NCBI GenBank assembly: GCA_026168455.1
Contig: CM047426.1
Location: 54,733,749-54,797,748 of the forward strand
DNA length: 64,000 nt
Origin: Theocolax elegans
Taxonomy: Eukaryota; Arthropoda; Insecta; Hymenoptera; Cerocephalidae
Reading direction: 5' to 3'
Of this stretch, positions 39,911 to 51,105 are shown one piece after another. The position numbers were made by a program, and so were the translations under genes. Position 1 is the stretch's first letter; each line of letters starts with the position of its first letter. The notes under the pieces were generated by a model. That model made no database searches. It saw only the letters and a list, made by a program, of their open reading frames with translations, and had not been told where the DNA came from.

Positions 39911-41091
39911 GGCAGGGTGCGGGACTAAATAAATAAATACGCGGGGAGATTATAAAATTAACACTAGGATTTATTAACTAAAAAGACAAAAAAACAACAA
40001 TTTATTTACAATCGGAGTCGGGCACTAGTCGATTGTAATCTAGTAAATTAATTAATCTAACGCAATCGCTTAGCGTAGTGCAGGGGAAAGAGGGGAAACG
40101 CGGGAGAGAGTCAACGTTAAGATGGTGGGGAATATTACGCGCACACACACGCGGGCGGACCGGGAATTCGCGACCGATAAAAGAAAAGGGGAAAGTGCAC
40201 CATACGCACTCACCTTTCGTAACTGCAGGCGATTGATAAAAGTCTCGAAATCGCTGCCACGCTATGCTCAGCTCACACACCAAAATCAAGCGATAAATTG
40301 CTATAAACCGGTAAAAGGCTTAACTACACCGCGACCAAACACTCTCGACCGTAGTTCACGGAGCTCTGTTCTCCGTCGGCACTCGGCTCGTCTCGTTCGT
40401 GCGCGCATGCGCCTTGCGCTGCTATCGGTACGAGACGAGAGTTCGTCCGTGCAATCGGCCGTACTCGTACGACTGCGTCTGTATTACAGCTGTTAAGAAG
40501 ACGATTCAACGGACTACTGCGGACGTAGTGGATCTTCTCCGACGCTGACCTGCCGTGGGATTGACCTGGAGCTCCCGAGGAATTGTTACAGGTAAGTCGC
40601 TAAGCCGTAGGAGTTTATCGTTACTTGTTTAGTTAATTTATAGTGGGAGAGGTTAGTGCTCCCCTAACCTCTCAACTCGTGTTGACATTATTTTCTTCCT
40701 ATGTTGCTGTCCTATCCTCTCCTTCCTGGTTATCGTTTTCCCTAAAAAAGTGCTTTGTCTCATTTACTATAACTTTCACAGGGATTCTGCACAAGGTTCC
40801 AGTGGGCGATGGACTTCAGAGGATACCTGCTGTCACTCCTGAGGCTTTGCACCTGATGCGGATCATTCAGTTTGCTACTTCTTCGTTGGATTGTCCTGGT
40901 GCTGGATTGCTGGGAACCGGGGAAGGGACGTGGAGTTTTACATGGTAGTTAGGAAACTGGGTAACTTATATTAGGTATACGTGTGTGTACGGTATCCGGG
41001 TAGGTAGGTTTGATAAGGGGGAAGGCTACGCTAATACCTTTTTATTGTTTCTTTTACCTTTTTGTGACAGGTGTGAAATCACCTTGTCACA
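39911..41091 (-). repeat. LTR piece of nested element, 5'-side copy
   Basis: About 1,180 bp ending TTGTCACA at 41,091, lacking only the first 20 bp (plus-strand view) of the LTR as seen at 32,290. About 780 bp match the other piece closely. Confidence 0.8.
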
Positions 41092-41095
41092 ATGA

Positions 41096-43485
41096 ATAGA
41101 TATTGTTTAGTTGGAAATAAACAAGGTAAGGAGTGTTATGTGTTAAGAAGAGAGAGGATTGTTAGAAGGGAAGTATAGGTTAGATTAATAAATATAATTA
41201 ATTATTATTAATATTTATAGTCACAGTAACACTTACGAGTATACATAATATCTTAGCAAATCCTCTCCGTGAACGGTTGTTGATGCCGGTGTTGGAGACG
41301 TTTCGCCGTGTGCCGTGTCGCCTGTGGAGCCTTGGTAGGTGCATGCGCGCACCTCCGGATGCGCACCACTCCGCGGTAGTAGCCGGGTACTATCCCCGAC
41401 GGTGGGGATCGCGCACACCCGGGGAAACGGTCGCGAGGCACGTTGTTTATGTGCCGGCCCGCGCTCAGTTGTCGCCATCTTGAATCGATCTAGATTCAAG
41501 CGCGCGCACACTGAACACGCGGTTCGCGCTCGTATCGATACGAGGATCGCGCGCATATAGTATAGGGAATTCGGAACGCGGATAGTGGGGGAACATGTGT
41601 ATAATAGTAAGGAGATAAATTCATATTTGAATTTTGCGCTGTTAACTAGAGAATAATTTAGTGATCTATTGAACCAATCAATAGATGATTGTATTAGAGA
41701 ATAAGACTTCCGTATGGGTAAATATAACAGCATATTACGTTATATGACTGTAATTACCTTAAATACGGAAAGTCGAAATACTAGTTGGGACAATCATAAC
41801 TTATACAAATTAGTTGTCATTTTTATTTATAGTAGGGTAAATACGGGTAGCTTTATTGCACCTGTGACGGATACGGAAGGGTTGGAGAATTATAATATTG
41901 CCGTATCCCTCGCAGGTAACGAGAGAGAGAACAGATAGGGATATTAGGAGATTGAGGGAGATAGAAAATTGGGGAAGAAGCTTGGCGTGACTCGGAAAAC
42001 GGATCCTCGCCATTCTGATCCTACCGATCGTCCTAACAGTATTGTTATTCTGATCCTATCGATCGTCAAAAGTGTATCTCAGATTATACAGATTAATTAC
42101 AGAGTGTTATTTTAGAATCTATCGATCGTCTAAGACAAAGTATTGTTTTGTTTTCTGAGTTTTCTTGACAAATTAAATTATTTATTCGATTAATTTTAAA
42201 TTAACGTTCTCTCTCTCGTGGTTAGTGGTGCCACGGGATCTATTATTAGATCCCGTAATATAATTTTATATATCTAAATTTTGTTAAGGTATTAATATTC
42301 GTTATCGCGGTAATAGGTATCCGGAACTATTTAGTTGATTCAACGGAACTTCCTGAGGGTGAGTCCACCGGGTAATCAGGACTAATAAATTAATATTATT
42401 GTTTTTCTTTTTCGATGATGATGGGATCCGGATATAATTTTGTTTAAATAATATTTTTTTTATTGGCATTATAAACCAGCATCACAATCTTATACAGTTT
42501 ATTATTGTGGGAAATTAATATATACAGCTTTTATTTACATACCAAAATTCACTAAATTTTTAATGTTATTAGTATTATAATTAACAAATATTGGGGTATA
42601 TGTGCAAGGGACGTGAAAATTATGCTTATATAAATAAAATATAAACTGGGTTAGGCAGGCAGCAAATAACAATAAACAAAAATTATGCAGTATTATTTTT
42701 ATAATAACTATTATTATGGGGAGCAATGAGGGTGAAATTAAATTTTTTGTTGCAATGGGTATAGCAGGTCAAGCAAAATTGATTATTATTGTTTATTAAG
42801 CTAACAATAAATAAACTAGCAAAATATGTGTTTTAATTGAATAAGCATTAATTGTATATAAGCAAAAGAAAAACACAATTTAATCAAACGTGATAATAGC
42901 AAGGGGAATATTAAATAGCATTAATATGTTAGTATATGTCACCAAGAAAATTATAATGCTTAAAAAAAATATTAATAATGCTTAAAGCAGCTTAAATTAT
43001 TATTATAATTATAAAATCCAAATTGTTTATCAATTTTATAATTACACAATTTAAACAACAACAAAAATATTATAAATATTTGCTTATTACAGCTGTATGG
43101 TTAGAAGGAGAGGGAAAATGAATTATATTAATTTTATATTAACCAGCGTACCCAAAAAAAAAACAAGTATTCATAACCAAATATCCAAGCAGTGCAAATA
43201 ATACATTAAAAAGAAAAAACAAATTTATATTTTCCGTGCACGTGCTCAATTACTAATTATAAAAATGGCCGTTAAAATGGCCAACCGGCTTCTTCCGGTG
43301 TGTGTGCGAGCTTGCTTGAAGGAGAGGAAAAGGCAATGTGGCCGCTTATTTGCGTCGCGCTTCGACGCTTACAATATTTCTATTCGCTCTTAATTATTAA
43401 AGAAAACAAAAATGATATACGCCACTTTTCGCTAAATGCCACAATAAATTTTTAATTTATTTAATTGAAAAAGATCCCTCATTAA
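41096..43485. other. Leader of gag-only element, no gene seen
   Basis: A GC-rich patch at 41,240-41,560 with several overlapping short frames, then mostly AT-rich sequence; cctaccgatcgtc/cctatcgatcgtc-type words repeat at 42,010-42,130. No recognisable domain. Confidence 0.5.
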
Positions 43486-43504
43486 CAACCACCTTCGGCG
43501 CCAA
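43486..43504 (-). promoter_or_regulatory. Primer-binding site of gag-only element
   Basis: On the minus strand ttggcgccgaaggtggttg starts directly after the LTR end (…ACA). The TGGCGCC core is the same as in the enclosing Gypsy element. Confidence 0.7.
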
Positions 43505-44893
43505 TGTAATGCTGCACTGGGGATCAGGGTGCAGGTCAAATAAAGATCAGCAATTAACTAAGAAATAAACACGTATTTATTAATTAAATATATGAAGTAT
43601 TCGGGTGGGCGCCAGCCGCGTTACTACGTGGCGAATAACAATAATACGCGGGTGAAAGTAGCCGTAATATGCTACTGCTGTCTAACCGCCGGCCGCTACG
43701 TAGCCGGGTTCTGGGTTAAGCGCTAGATGCTGTAGGAAAGGAAGGGGAAGGACGGGAAGGGACGGGATGCTCGCACGCACTTCTGCGGTACTCGGCGGTA
43801 CCGTCAGCGGGGGAGTAATTATTCACCAACCTTTACGACGTCTCCGGAACAGCGTGACCAGATGGCGATTTTTATTCCTTTTCTCTCTTACGTATATTGA
43901 TGTTTATTAAGCAACAGCAACAAAGAGAAAAAATCGCAATCTGGCAATTCTGCTCCGGAACACCAGGTTGGGACGCTGTTGCTCTCTCTCTCTTTCACAC
44001 ACCCTCGCTGTTTTCCTCGAATTCGAAACACAGGCACGCTGTCTCGCGGTTATCTCGATTTCGTCCGTTCAAGACGCTCTCGCGAGCGAGTCGAGTGACG
44101 CGGTGTTCAGGCTGCATCGGTATAAATTGGCTGTATGGTGTATGATGACCTGGTGCTGCTTTCGTCTCGGAGATGCTGTATACTTCTTCCTAGGTAATTA
44201 TTACCTCGTTCCTTCTAGCGTTATTCACTAAGTTGTACGGTGTGAGTTTCAGGTACGAACTCACCCGCCGCCGCATCGCTGCTCGGGGCCGATTCACCCC
44301 TCGACGACGTCAACCTCGGTGACTGATAGCCTCTTCGTCTACAGCTAAAGGTAAATACTTTGTCGTGAGGATTACGCACGTATGCGTATTTATTTTATAT
44401 ACTGTGAAAGAGGTCATATATGTACGTTGTCTACGTATGACAACCTAACCTCATTCTGCTCTATACTGTTCCTTGTACAGCTGTAGTGTTTACATACAGC
44501 TGTATATCTTCTTCCTTGCTCCTCGTCTTCTTAATGCGCACTTGTATTGATTATGTGGCTCTTTTACAGCTGTATATGTTGGCGTTGGAGGTTTTCCTGC
44601 TTCCTGCCTGGATACTACCTCATCGCCTTGACTGCTGTACTGTGAGGCTTCGAAGAGTCCTGGAGGCTTCCTGGTGATCGCCTCCCTTTGAGTATCCTGC
44701 TTGCAGTGTCAGATTCGGAGCAGCCCACCTGAGGTTCTGAGCTCGCCCTGGCTTTCAACGTCAAGGCCAAGTGTTTTATGTGTACCGTGCTTGGGATGGG
44801 GTTTTAGTCTGTGAGGGTAGGTAGGGCTTATTTACTGTGCGGGTAGGTAGGTGTAGGGAATTATATATGGGTAGGTAGGTGTTCGTTGTCACA
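43505..44893 (-). repeat. 5' LTR of gag-only element (1,389 bp)
   Basis: Matches 26,758-28,164. It carries a 111-bp insertion (43,852-43,962) and lacks about 80 bp present in the other LTR. It ends at TCAT, the target duplication. Confidence 0.88.
43852..43962. mobile_element. Small MITE-like insertion in the LTR
   Basis: Absent from the sister LTR. It is flanked by the 10-bp repeat ctccggaaca (43,842-43,851 and 43,953-43,962). Its ends are imperfect inverted repeats (tgaccagatggcgattttt versus ttgccagattgcgatttttt). The duplication length is close to the 8 bp of hAT or P superfamilies; class unknown. Confidence 0.7.
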
Positions 44894-44897
44894 TCAT

Positions 44898-45186
44898 GCA
44901 TATACATCCACCTGACACATGTTATCATTATATGTGATAAATAAGTTCAACTATTTATTGTATACAAATGATATTAGGATCCATATAATTCGTAATGGTC
45001 GATAATATATATATGAAATAAAAAAAAATATTAGAGTGATATTAAATGCAAAGTTAATCTAGTTAATTATAAAAATGTACACGTTGATCAAGGAGAATTG
45101 ATAATACAACATCGTGTTTTAAAAGTTAATATATATGTTTTATATTTTAATACTCTCTCAACGCTCCATTAAAATAGGGGGAGTGA
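44898..45186 (+). other. 3' internal end of the outer Gypsy element with purine tract
   Basis: Non-coding sequence that continues the Gypsy element after the nested insertion. It ends in ataggggg-agtga (about 45,173-45,186), a purine tract directly before the 3' LTR. Confidence 0.7.
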
Positions 45187-45452
45187 TGTAAGATAAAATT
45201 GAAATATAAACGCGAAAAGCCTAATCCCGTAAAATCGGCGATAGAGCGCGACAAGAAGTCTCCCACTCCAGGGCCTCTCGCAGGAGGACGGTATGAGCGG
45301 CGAAGAGACGCGGTATCGGTCTCTCTCGCCCAGGCGCCTTCGAGCGAATAAGACGGGAAACCTTCCTAGAGAATATACCCTATCTTCTGAGTGGATACGG
45401 AGGAATGATTCGGCGGTCCAAAGCAAGACACCTGTACTCAGCTGGACCGATA
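45187..45452 (+). repeat. 3' LTR remnant of outer Gypsy element
   Basis: TGTAAGATAAAATTGAAATA ... cagctggaccgata, matching the first 270 bp of the 5' LTR at 20,289, then lost. This places both ends of one Gypsy element 24.9 kb apart. Confidence 0.82.
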
Positions 45453-45799
45453 AATGTCTGTAATATGAAGTGATTTGAGTATTTTAATTTTTTTATCTGA
45501 CGTTTGCTAAATATGTGTGTTAATTTATTTTTTTTGTGATGTTCTTTATTTATTTATTATTTTAAATTCATTGTGTTAATTATGGACACAACAGTGAGGA
45601 AAGGTATGTGTCATTCATAACCTCAATTTCTGTGCAAAATATATTATTTGTGTTCAATTATGGAGCGGCGCATCAGAGATGCTATTAAATTATATATTTT
45701 TTAATGTCACAATAGTGAGTAACTTGTTTGATATATGTTAATATTAATTAGAAGATCTTATATGTATAAAAGATGTTTAAAAGGTATGTATGTGGAAAA

Positions 45800-45848
45800 G
45801 GTATAGACTGATGAGAATGGAGGATGTCCATCGATACGTCGCCAAATA
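45800..45848 (+). ncRNA. Decayed Penelope-type hammerhead
   Basis: CTGATGAG at 45,808, stem II atgga/tccat, then GATACGTC where GAAACGTC is expected. The A-to-T change in the core would abolish activity. Flanking stem I pairing is poor, so this is a remnant at best. Confidence 0.45.
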
Positions 45849-46154
45849 AATAAATTGGTTATTTCATCAAAATCGAAAACGAACCCACCTATGCTAAATA
45901 AACTGCATGGACTACTACATCACTTAATAACTGATAAAATAGTTATATCAAAATTTTGCGTAATAGGTGCATGAAGCACATTAGCTTATATGCATAATCT
46001 TTAGTATATTTCATTCTGACAGGTGATCCTTATTAATATAGAGAATCATATATTAATAAGGTATATACTTATTGGTATTTTCGAACAGAATTTAATTTTA
46101 CAGTGTATCAGAAGGGTTTATGTATCCTTTGTCCATTACTTGTATCCTAAACTA

Positions 46155-46220
46155 AAAATTGAGGACGAAACGCCTTCATTAATTTTTTTTAAAGGTTGTG
46201 CTCTGAAAAGATTCAAAGTA
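46155..46220 (+). repeat. Decayed fragment of the 392-bp hammerhead unit
   Basis: gaggacgaaacgcctt ... taaaggttgtgctctg matches the stem II/GAAA/stem III side of the ribozyme unit plus the following 30 bp. The cleavage-site half is absent. Confidence 0.6.
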
Positions 46221-46451
46221 AATAAATAGTATATATAGCCTTGTAAATTGTAAAATTGGCGACCGACAAATATATACTCTATTTATACATATATACATAT
46301 CAACAAACATAAATTCAACTTTTTTGAAAAAATTTAGAAAATTGTTTTAGAATCTCATTTGTATGAAAACATTATTTGTCAAAACTTAAATCTTACACTG
46401 GTATTCTCTATTTATTGTAATTGCAATGCCTATATATATATATATATATAT

Positions 46452-47447
46452 GGGGTATTCCACGTGAAGTGGTCCGATCAAAATTTTAAAATGCCCCAAA
46501 TTTTGGGTACACATTGCAAATGTTTTTCAGAATACAGAAAAAAATTTTTAGGTACTGGAATTTATTAGTTCAAAAGTTATTCTAACCTCAAAAAGTGAAC
46601 TTTTTCCAGTTTTTTTCAACACCAGCTGGGTTCATCGCTATTTAACTCAAAATCTATCAACTTTTACTATAGAACATTATATGTAACATTCGTTGCTAAT
46701 TATGTCTAGAATTTATCCTTCTGGGTTAGAATTTCCAATCTCAAGGTTAATGACAAATAAACTACATGTCAACATTCAACTTAAAAAAAAACTAACTTCG
46801 CCACAATTGATTTTTTTATCCAAAAGTCCAAAAGAAAGCTTGGAGCAATACCTTTCAAATGATCTGTAGCATTTTTATGGCCTTCAATTCTGTAAAAAGT
46901 TATGATAATTTAAAGAAAGACAAAAAATTCACAAAAATTAACATGGTATTTCTCATTTAAATTTTTAAAAAAATTTCGTCTTTCTTTAAATTATCATAAC
47001 TTTTTACAGAATTGAAGGCCATAAAAATGCTACAGATCATTTGAAAGGTATTGCTCCAAGCTTTCTTTTGGACTTTTGGATAAAAAAATCAATTGTGGCG
47101 AAGTTAGTTTTTTTTTTAGTTGAATGTTGACATGTAGTTTATTTGTCATTAACCTTGAGATTGGAAATTCTAACCCAGAAGGATAAATTCTAGACATAAT
47201 TAGCAACGAATGTTACATATGATGTTCTATAGTAAAAGTTGACAGATTTTGAGTTAAATAGCGATGAACCCAGCTGGTGTTGAAAAAAACTGGAAAAAGT
47301 TCACTTTTTGAGGTTAGAATAACTTTTGAACTAATAAATTCCAGTACCTAAAAATTTTTTTCTGTATTCTGAAAAACATTTGCAATGTGTACCCAAAATT
47401 TGGGGCATTTTAAAATTTTGATCGGATCACTTCACGTGGAATACCCC
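46452..47447. mobile_element. Fold-back element with 470-bp arms
   Basis: Arms 46,452-46,921 and 46,978-47,447 are nearly perfect inverted copies; the spacer is only 56 bp. Ends are ggggtattccacgtgaagtg and its complement, flanked by TA repeats on both sides (so a TA target is possible). No coding potential. The transposon class is not known to me. Confidence 0.88.
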
Positions 47448-47562
47448 ATATATATATTACTATCAATAAGTTACCATTGCTAGTATCAACATTATTATTA
47501 GCAGTATAATCAAGAGGGTGTATAAAATTAACCTATAGTAATTTTTAATTTGTTAACTACAG

Positions 47563-47840
47563 AGAGAACGTGTATATTTTGATGGTAGCTACTTGGAAAC
47601 AGATGTATACCAATTAAAATCTTTATGTTTCGGTCAAAGTGTACGTGGACCCGCAATAATAATGGACAGTTTAAGTACGATTCTTATTGAACCCTCATGT
47701 GTTGCCACAATAACAAAAGAAGGAAATATTAAAATAAGTGTAGGAGCTACTCTAAAGTCACAAATAAGTACCGATCTTAATTCTGTGCAACTTAGTATAT
47801 TTTCTCATAGGTTCATGAGTATCGCAGAGCAAATGGGCAG
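47563..47840 (+). CDS. OPLAH: Internal exon of 5-oxoprolinase
   Basis: The only clear host-gene coding sequence. Read from 47,563 it gives RERVYFDGSYLETDVYQL, GQSVRGPAIIMDSLSTILIEP, ISVGA and QLSIFSHRFMSIAEQMGR, matching the conserved middle of eukaryotic 5-oxoprolinase (end of the HyuA-like part into the HyuB-like part). The enzyme hydrolyses 5-oxoproline to glutamate with ATP in the gamma-glutamyl/glutathione cycle in the cytosol. A pyrimidine/AT tract and AG lie at 47,561-47,562, and the GTATGT donor begins at 47,841, splitting the last Arg codon. I find no other exon in the window; the next intron must exceed 16 kb if the gene is intact, or this is an isolated pseudogene fragment. The frame is undamaged, favouring a real gene. 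Confidence 0.88.
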
Positions 47841-47916
47841 GTATGTACTTGAATATCAATCAGATTTAATTTTTTTTTAATTCAAGTAACGCCTTCGGTA
47901 TTTTATTTATATGCAC

Positions 47917-49047
47917 TGTAACGGGGTGGGTACTGGGGATATGTAAGGCCCACGGTTAGGCCCAATCTGTCCCAACTTACCAACCTTAAGTGTGCAGTCC
48001 CACGATGCGGCCGGGAATCCCTTTGATTCCCGTGCAATGCCGTTAACAACGTCAAACACCTCGTTTGACTTATATACCGTGTGTTGTGCCCTATGCCCAA
48101 AATTGCCAACTAGGATAAACACCGGAGAGGGCGGTATTCGTAGAATAGGACAGTAACCGGTAAAACACTATCAACAATCGATATTTTACGTTAATCGGCG
48201 AGAAAGATTGTCTTGCCGAGTCGATTTATTAAATAAACAATTCAATACTAACAAATTAACGATAAATTAACTTTAACAATTTACGGGGAATTGTACCGAT
48301 GACTACCCCCGAGGTCAGCGCTAAACAAGTAGTTAAACCCTATTAACCGACAAGTTACGAGCAACCGATCCGGATATGATCGGCTGCTTAACCTGATGGC
48401 ATACGTCACACCGTGTGACGTATGAATCTCTGACGTAGAGAGCTTTGACGTAGAACCTTCCTACGTCACGCGCGCCTTCTCTCGTGAAGTGGCTCCCGCG
48501 AACCACCGACCTGTCTATCCGTGCGGGTATTGTCACGAGAGGGGGGAAAGGAGGAACGCTTCCTCACCTGGACCGTACCAGGTAAATCGGGACGCGAAAT
48601 ATTAAGTAGACACGCGGGTCTAAATGTGGTGCACCACTTACCGCTTCTCTAAATATCGCGTCTCGGCGGGAAACGACTGGGTAAAGGAGAGATAGCTCGT
48701 CCTCGTGCTTATCTCTCTCTCTCTCACTCCAACGGTCGGGAAAGCGGCCGACACTTGGATTCCTTCATTCTGCCTTTCTCGGGGTCGCGCTGCTTCGCGC
48801 GCCGACGTGGAGGTTGGTGGGGAGAAAAACCTCACACCCACACACGAAACGCACCAGTCTTTGTTCACTTTTTACCGTCTTAAAGTATATTCGGCAGTTG
48901 TCAACACCTTGTTGTTGCCGATCGCGCGCGAACTCTCTCTTGTTACTCTCATCTGGGCGCGCGCGATTCTCGCGCGTTCGTGCGCGCGCCGCGCTGTATA
49001 TCCTCTTTCGCGTTGCTAACCTGATCGGTAACTTGCTTACCGTTACA
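47917..49047 (+). repeat. Solo LTR with 4-bp duplication GCAC
   Basis: TGTAACGGGG ... CCGTTACA, with inverted ends TGTAACGG/CCGTTACA. GCAC flanks both sides (47,913-47,916; 49,048-49,051). It is a longer version of 14,764-15,470. No internal genes adjoin it, so it is a recombination-derived solo LTR, lying 77 bp after the 5-oxoprolinase exon. Confidence 0.88.
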
Positions 49048-49369
49048 GCACAAAAAACTTGCATTAAATGAAATATTATTAAATTCATAAGTAACTTGTG
49101 GTTTCATGGAGTATGTTAATATCCATATCTAGTTAAATAAGTATATAGTGTGCCAAGGGCTAAAAGTGGGATTTTAGGCTGAGTATGGAGTGCACAAATG
49201 TTTGCATTTTAAAATCAGTAGACTACGCAATTATTGGGCTGTTATTGATAAATTAAATTTTCATTTCTAAAAAAGTGACAAATATGTATGCGGATGTTAT
49301 CTTATGTATCCTAAATACGTGTTTGTTGGTGTTATATATATATGTATATTTATATATATATATAGTAGT

Positions 49370-49402
<33 letters not shown>
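49048..49402. other. Intronic AT-rich sequence and TA runs
   Basis: No gene. Ends in interrupted TA microsatellites (49,335-49,402) adjoining the Helitron-like end. Confidence 0.6.
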
Positions 49403-50132
49403 CTAGGGGGGCTTCGCCCTCCTGCGCGCTTCGCGCGCCAACCCCCTATTTTTAATTTCGAAAAAGGTTTTAATTTATTTAAAATAATATTTTAAATTGT
49501 ATTATTTTTTCACTATCATGGACACCTTAAAAATTAAACAGATTCACACAACACCTTGGAGGTATTTCTATAGTTATTATAATTTATAAATAAAAGTTTA
49601 CCAAAATTTAGTGTAATGAAATCAGAATAAAAATAATAAAAAAAAATAGAGACATATTAAATGTTAACTGTAAATTTTAAACAATATTAATTCTTATAAA
49701 ACTTAAATTTATATTTTAATAATTATAAATGTTAATGATAAATTAACTTACCAAAAATAGTAAAGTACATATACTTACTAAATTGTAGTATTTTAGTTAA
49801 CAACTTATTAAAATTTTGGATTATTTTAAACGGTTATAAACAGAACTTCACCTCCTAAAATTAATTTATTTAATGACGAACGATCATCGCCAAAAGTTCT
49901 ATGTCATTAATATTTTGTACTTTTAGAGTAATAAAACTTTCTTCTTAATTAAATTAATTTTTGTATTAGTTTTAAAGAATTATTTATAAAATGTTAGCGC
50001 TATATAAATAAAAACCTGTTTCTTCCATTTCTCCCGTGATTCGTAATTTGCACTCTCTTTCAAAATTTGCGTTTTAATACATAATTATATCCAATTTATT
50101 TTTACTATGCAAAGCCCAAATATTTATTTTCA
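49403..50132 (-). mobile_element. Helitron-like non-autonomous element, copy 2
   Basis: The inverted relative of 13,987-14,714. The minus-strand 3' end has gcgcgc-gaa-gcgcgc, then agggc-gaa-gcccc, then CTAG followed by T, a textbook CTRR end. It is inserted at a TA run. Confidence 0.55.
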
Positions 50133-50880
50133 TTATTATAAACAAATTCATTTCTTAAATATCCTTCTGTTACTAATAAATACATACTTGTTTATTGAAA
50201 ATATTGTGTTATATAAATATAAATTATCTACACACTTATATATCCATACAATTTTGAAATATTAATTTAAAAAATATATAAATTAAATGCTCCTAAATTA
50301 AGAGTTTTTGAAAATCTATTCAAATGTAATTCGTATTTTATATTGCCACTGTTAAATTTGAATTTTCTTTTGCCTATACTGTTTATAATAGAATTATCTT
50401 ACAAATGCAATAATTAATATATTTAATTTTAAACCCATTGTATATATCATATGGATATTTGGAAAAGTGTATGTTATACTTGATTAATATTTATTTAATC
50501 TTCAAACAATTTTGCATCTGTATTTAAAGCATTACATTGCATTTTAGATCCGTTATTATTATCAAAAGGCGCGATAGCGCCTGCACGCAAGTCAGCTAAC
50601 TAACCCCTCAGATTTTTTATATTTTCGTACATTTAAAATTATACTATCTATTTATGCAATTACAAATCTCACATCTATTTTTTATATAAGTTTTCACTTT
50701 ACAATAAATAAATTAAAGTTGCTTGCTGAATTCCGATTCTCGAATTTTTGCTATTTCCACTTTCTTTTTCATTCGATGGCAACAAAAAGAGATAGCGTCA
50801 TAGGAGATGCAAAAGATAGAAAGAGACGAAATTTTTTCCATCCCGTGAGAGAACGTCTACAGAGGTAAAAACTGTTAGCA
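50133..50880. other. Repeat-family sequence shared with 59.7-60.9 kb
   Basis: 50,395-50,565 matches 59,750-59,905, and 50,570-50,880 matches parts of 60,463-60,870 (aaaaggcgcgatagcgcctg; cagctaactagcccc-type; ttgcttgctga; cccgtgagagag). The copy at 60 kb has about 560 extra bp between these parts. No gene. Confidence 0.6.
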
Positions 50881-50899
50881 AGTTGTTTGAGAAGTGGCC

Positions 50900-51105
50900 G
50901 CAAAGAGATATACATATATATATCTCTATAATATATAAATATTTCGCCGCCGCCGCCGCCGTGTCTAAGAATTCCGAATTCAACATATATATATATGTCA
51001 TATATATATATGTTATATCTCTTTATAATATATAAATATTTCGCCGCCGCCGCCGCCTCCGCCGTGTCTAAGAATTCAGAATTCAACATATATATATATA
51101 TGTCA
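50900..51105. repeat. Duplicated TA/(GCC)n block
   Basis: Two copies of atatctctataatatataaatatttc followed by a (gcc) run, gtgtctaagaattc and an aattcaacatatatat tail, about 105 bp apart. The (GCC) run is GC-rich in otherwise AT-rich DNA. Confidence 0.75.

Larger units (their letters stand above)
32290..41091 (-). mobile_element. Nested LTR element remnant with 4-bp duplication ATGA
   Basis: The outer ends are TGTCACGCCG (32,290) and CTTGTCACA (41,091), flanked by ATGA on both sides (32,286-32,289; 41,092-41,095). Two related LTR pieces lie at each side (32,290-33,091 and 39,911-41,091) but neither inner end is canonical, and no gene of this element remains between them. The interior holds a MITE, a LINE and a fold-back sequence. 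Confidence 0.7.
26758..44893 (-). mobile_element. Gag-only LTR retroelement, host of nested insertions
   Basis: Bounded by two similar LTRs on the minus strand (5' LTR 44,893-43,505; 3' LTR 28,164-26,758) and a 4-bp duplication TCAT (26,754-26,757 and 44,894-44,897). A primer-binding site follows the 5' LTR and a purine tract precedes the 3' LTR. The internal part has a long gag but I find no protease, RT or integrase; only about 770 bp separate the gag stop from the 3' LTR. About 8.8 kb (32,290-41,091) is a later insertion. It sits inside the Gypsy element that begins at 20,289. Confidence 0.85.
45453..46451. other. AT-rich interval with hammerhead/Penelope remnants
   Basis: No gene. Two short remnants are listed separately (45,800-45,848 and 46,155-46,220). 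A TA run of about 20 bp (46,431-46,451) abuts the fold-back element. Confidence 0.5.

Noticed and set aside
41233..41733. 166-codon minus frame in the GC-rich leader patch
   Set aside because: Several overlapping frames on both strands, no domain and high GC; more likely leader sequence without coding function.
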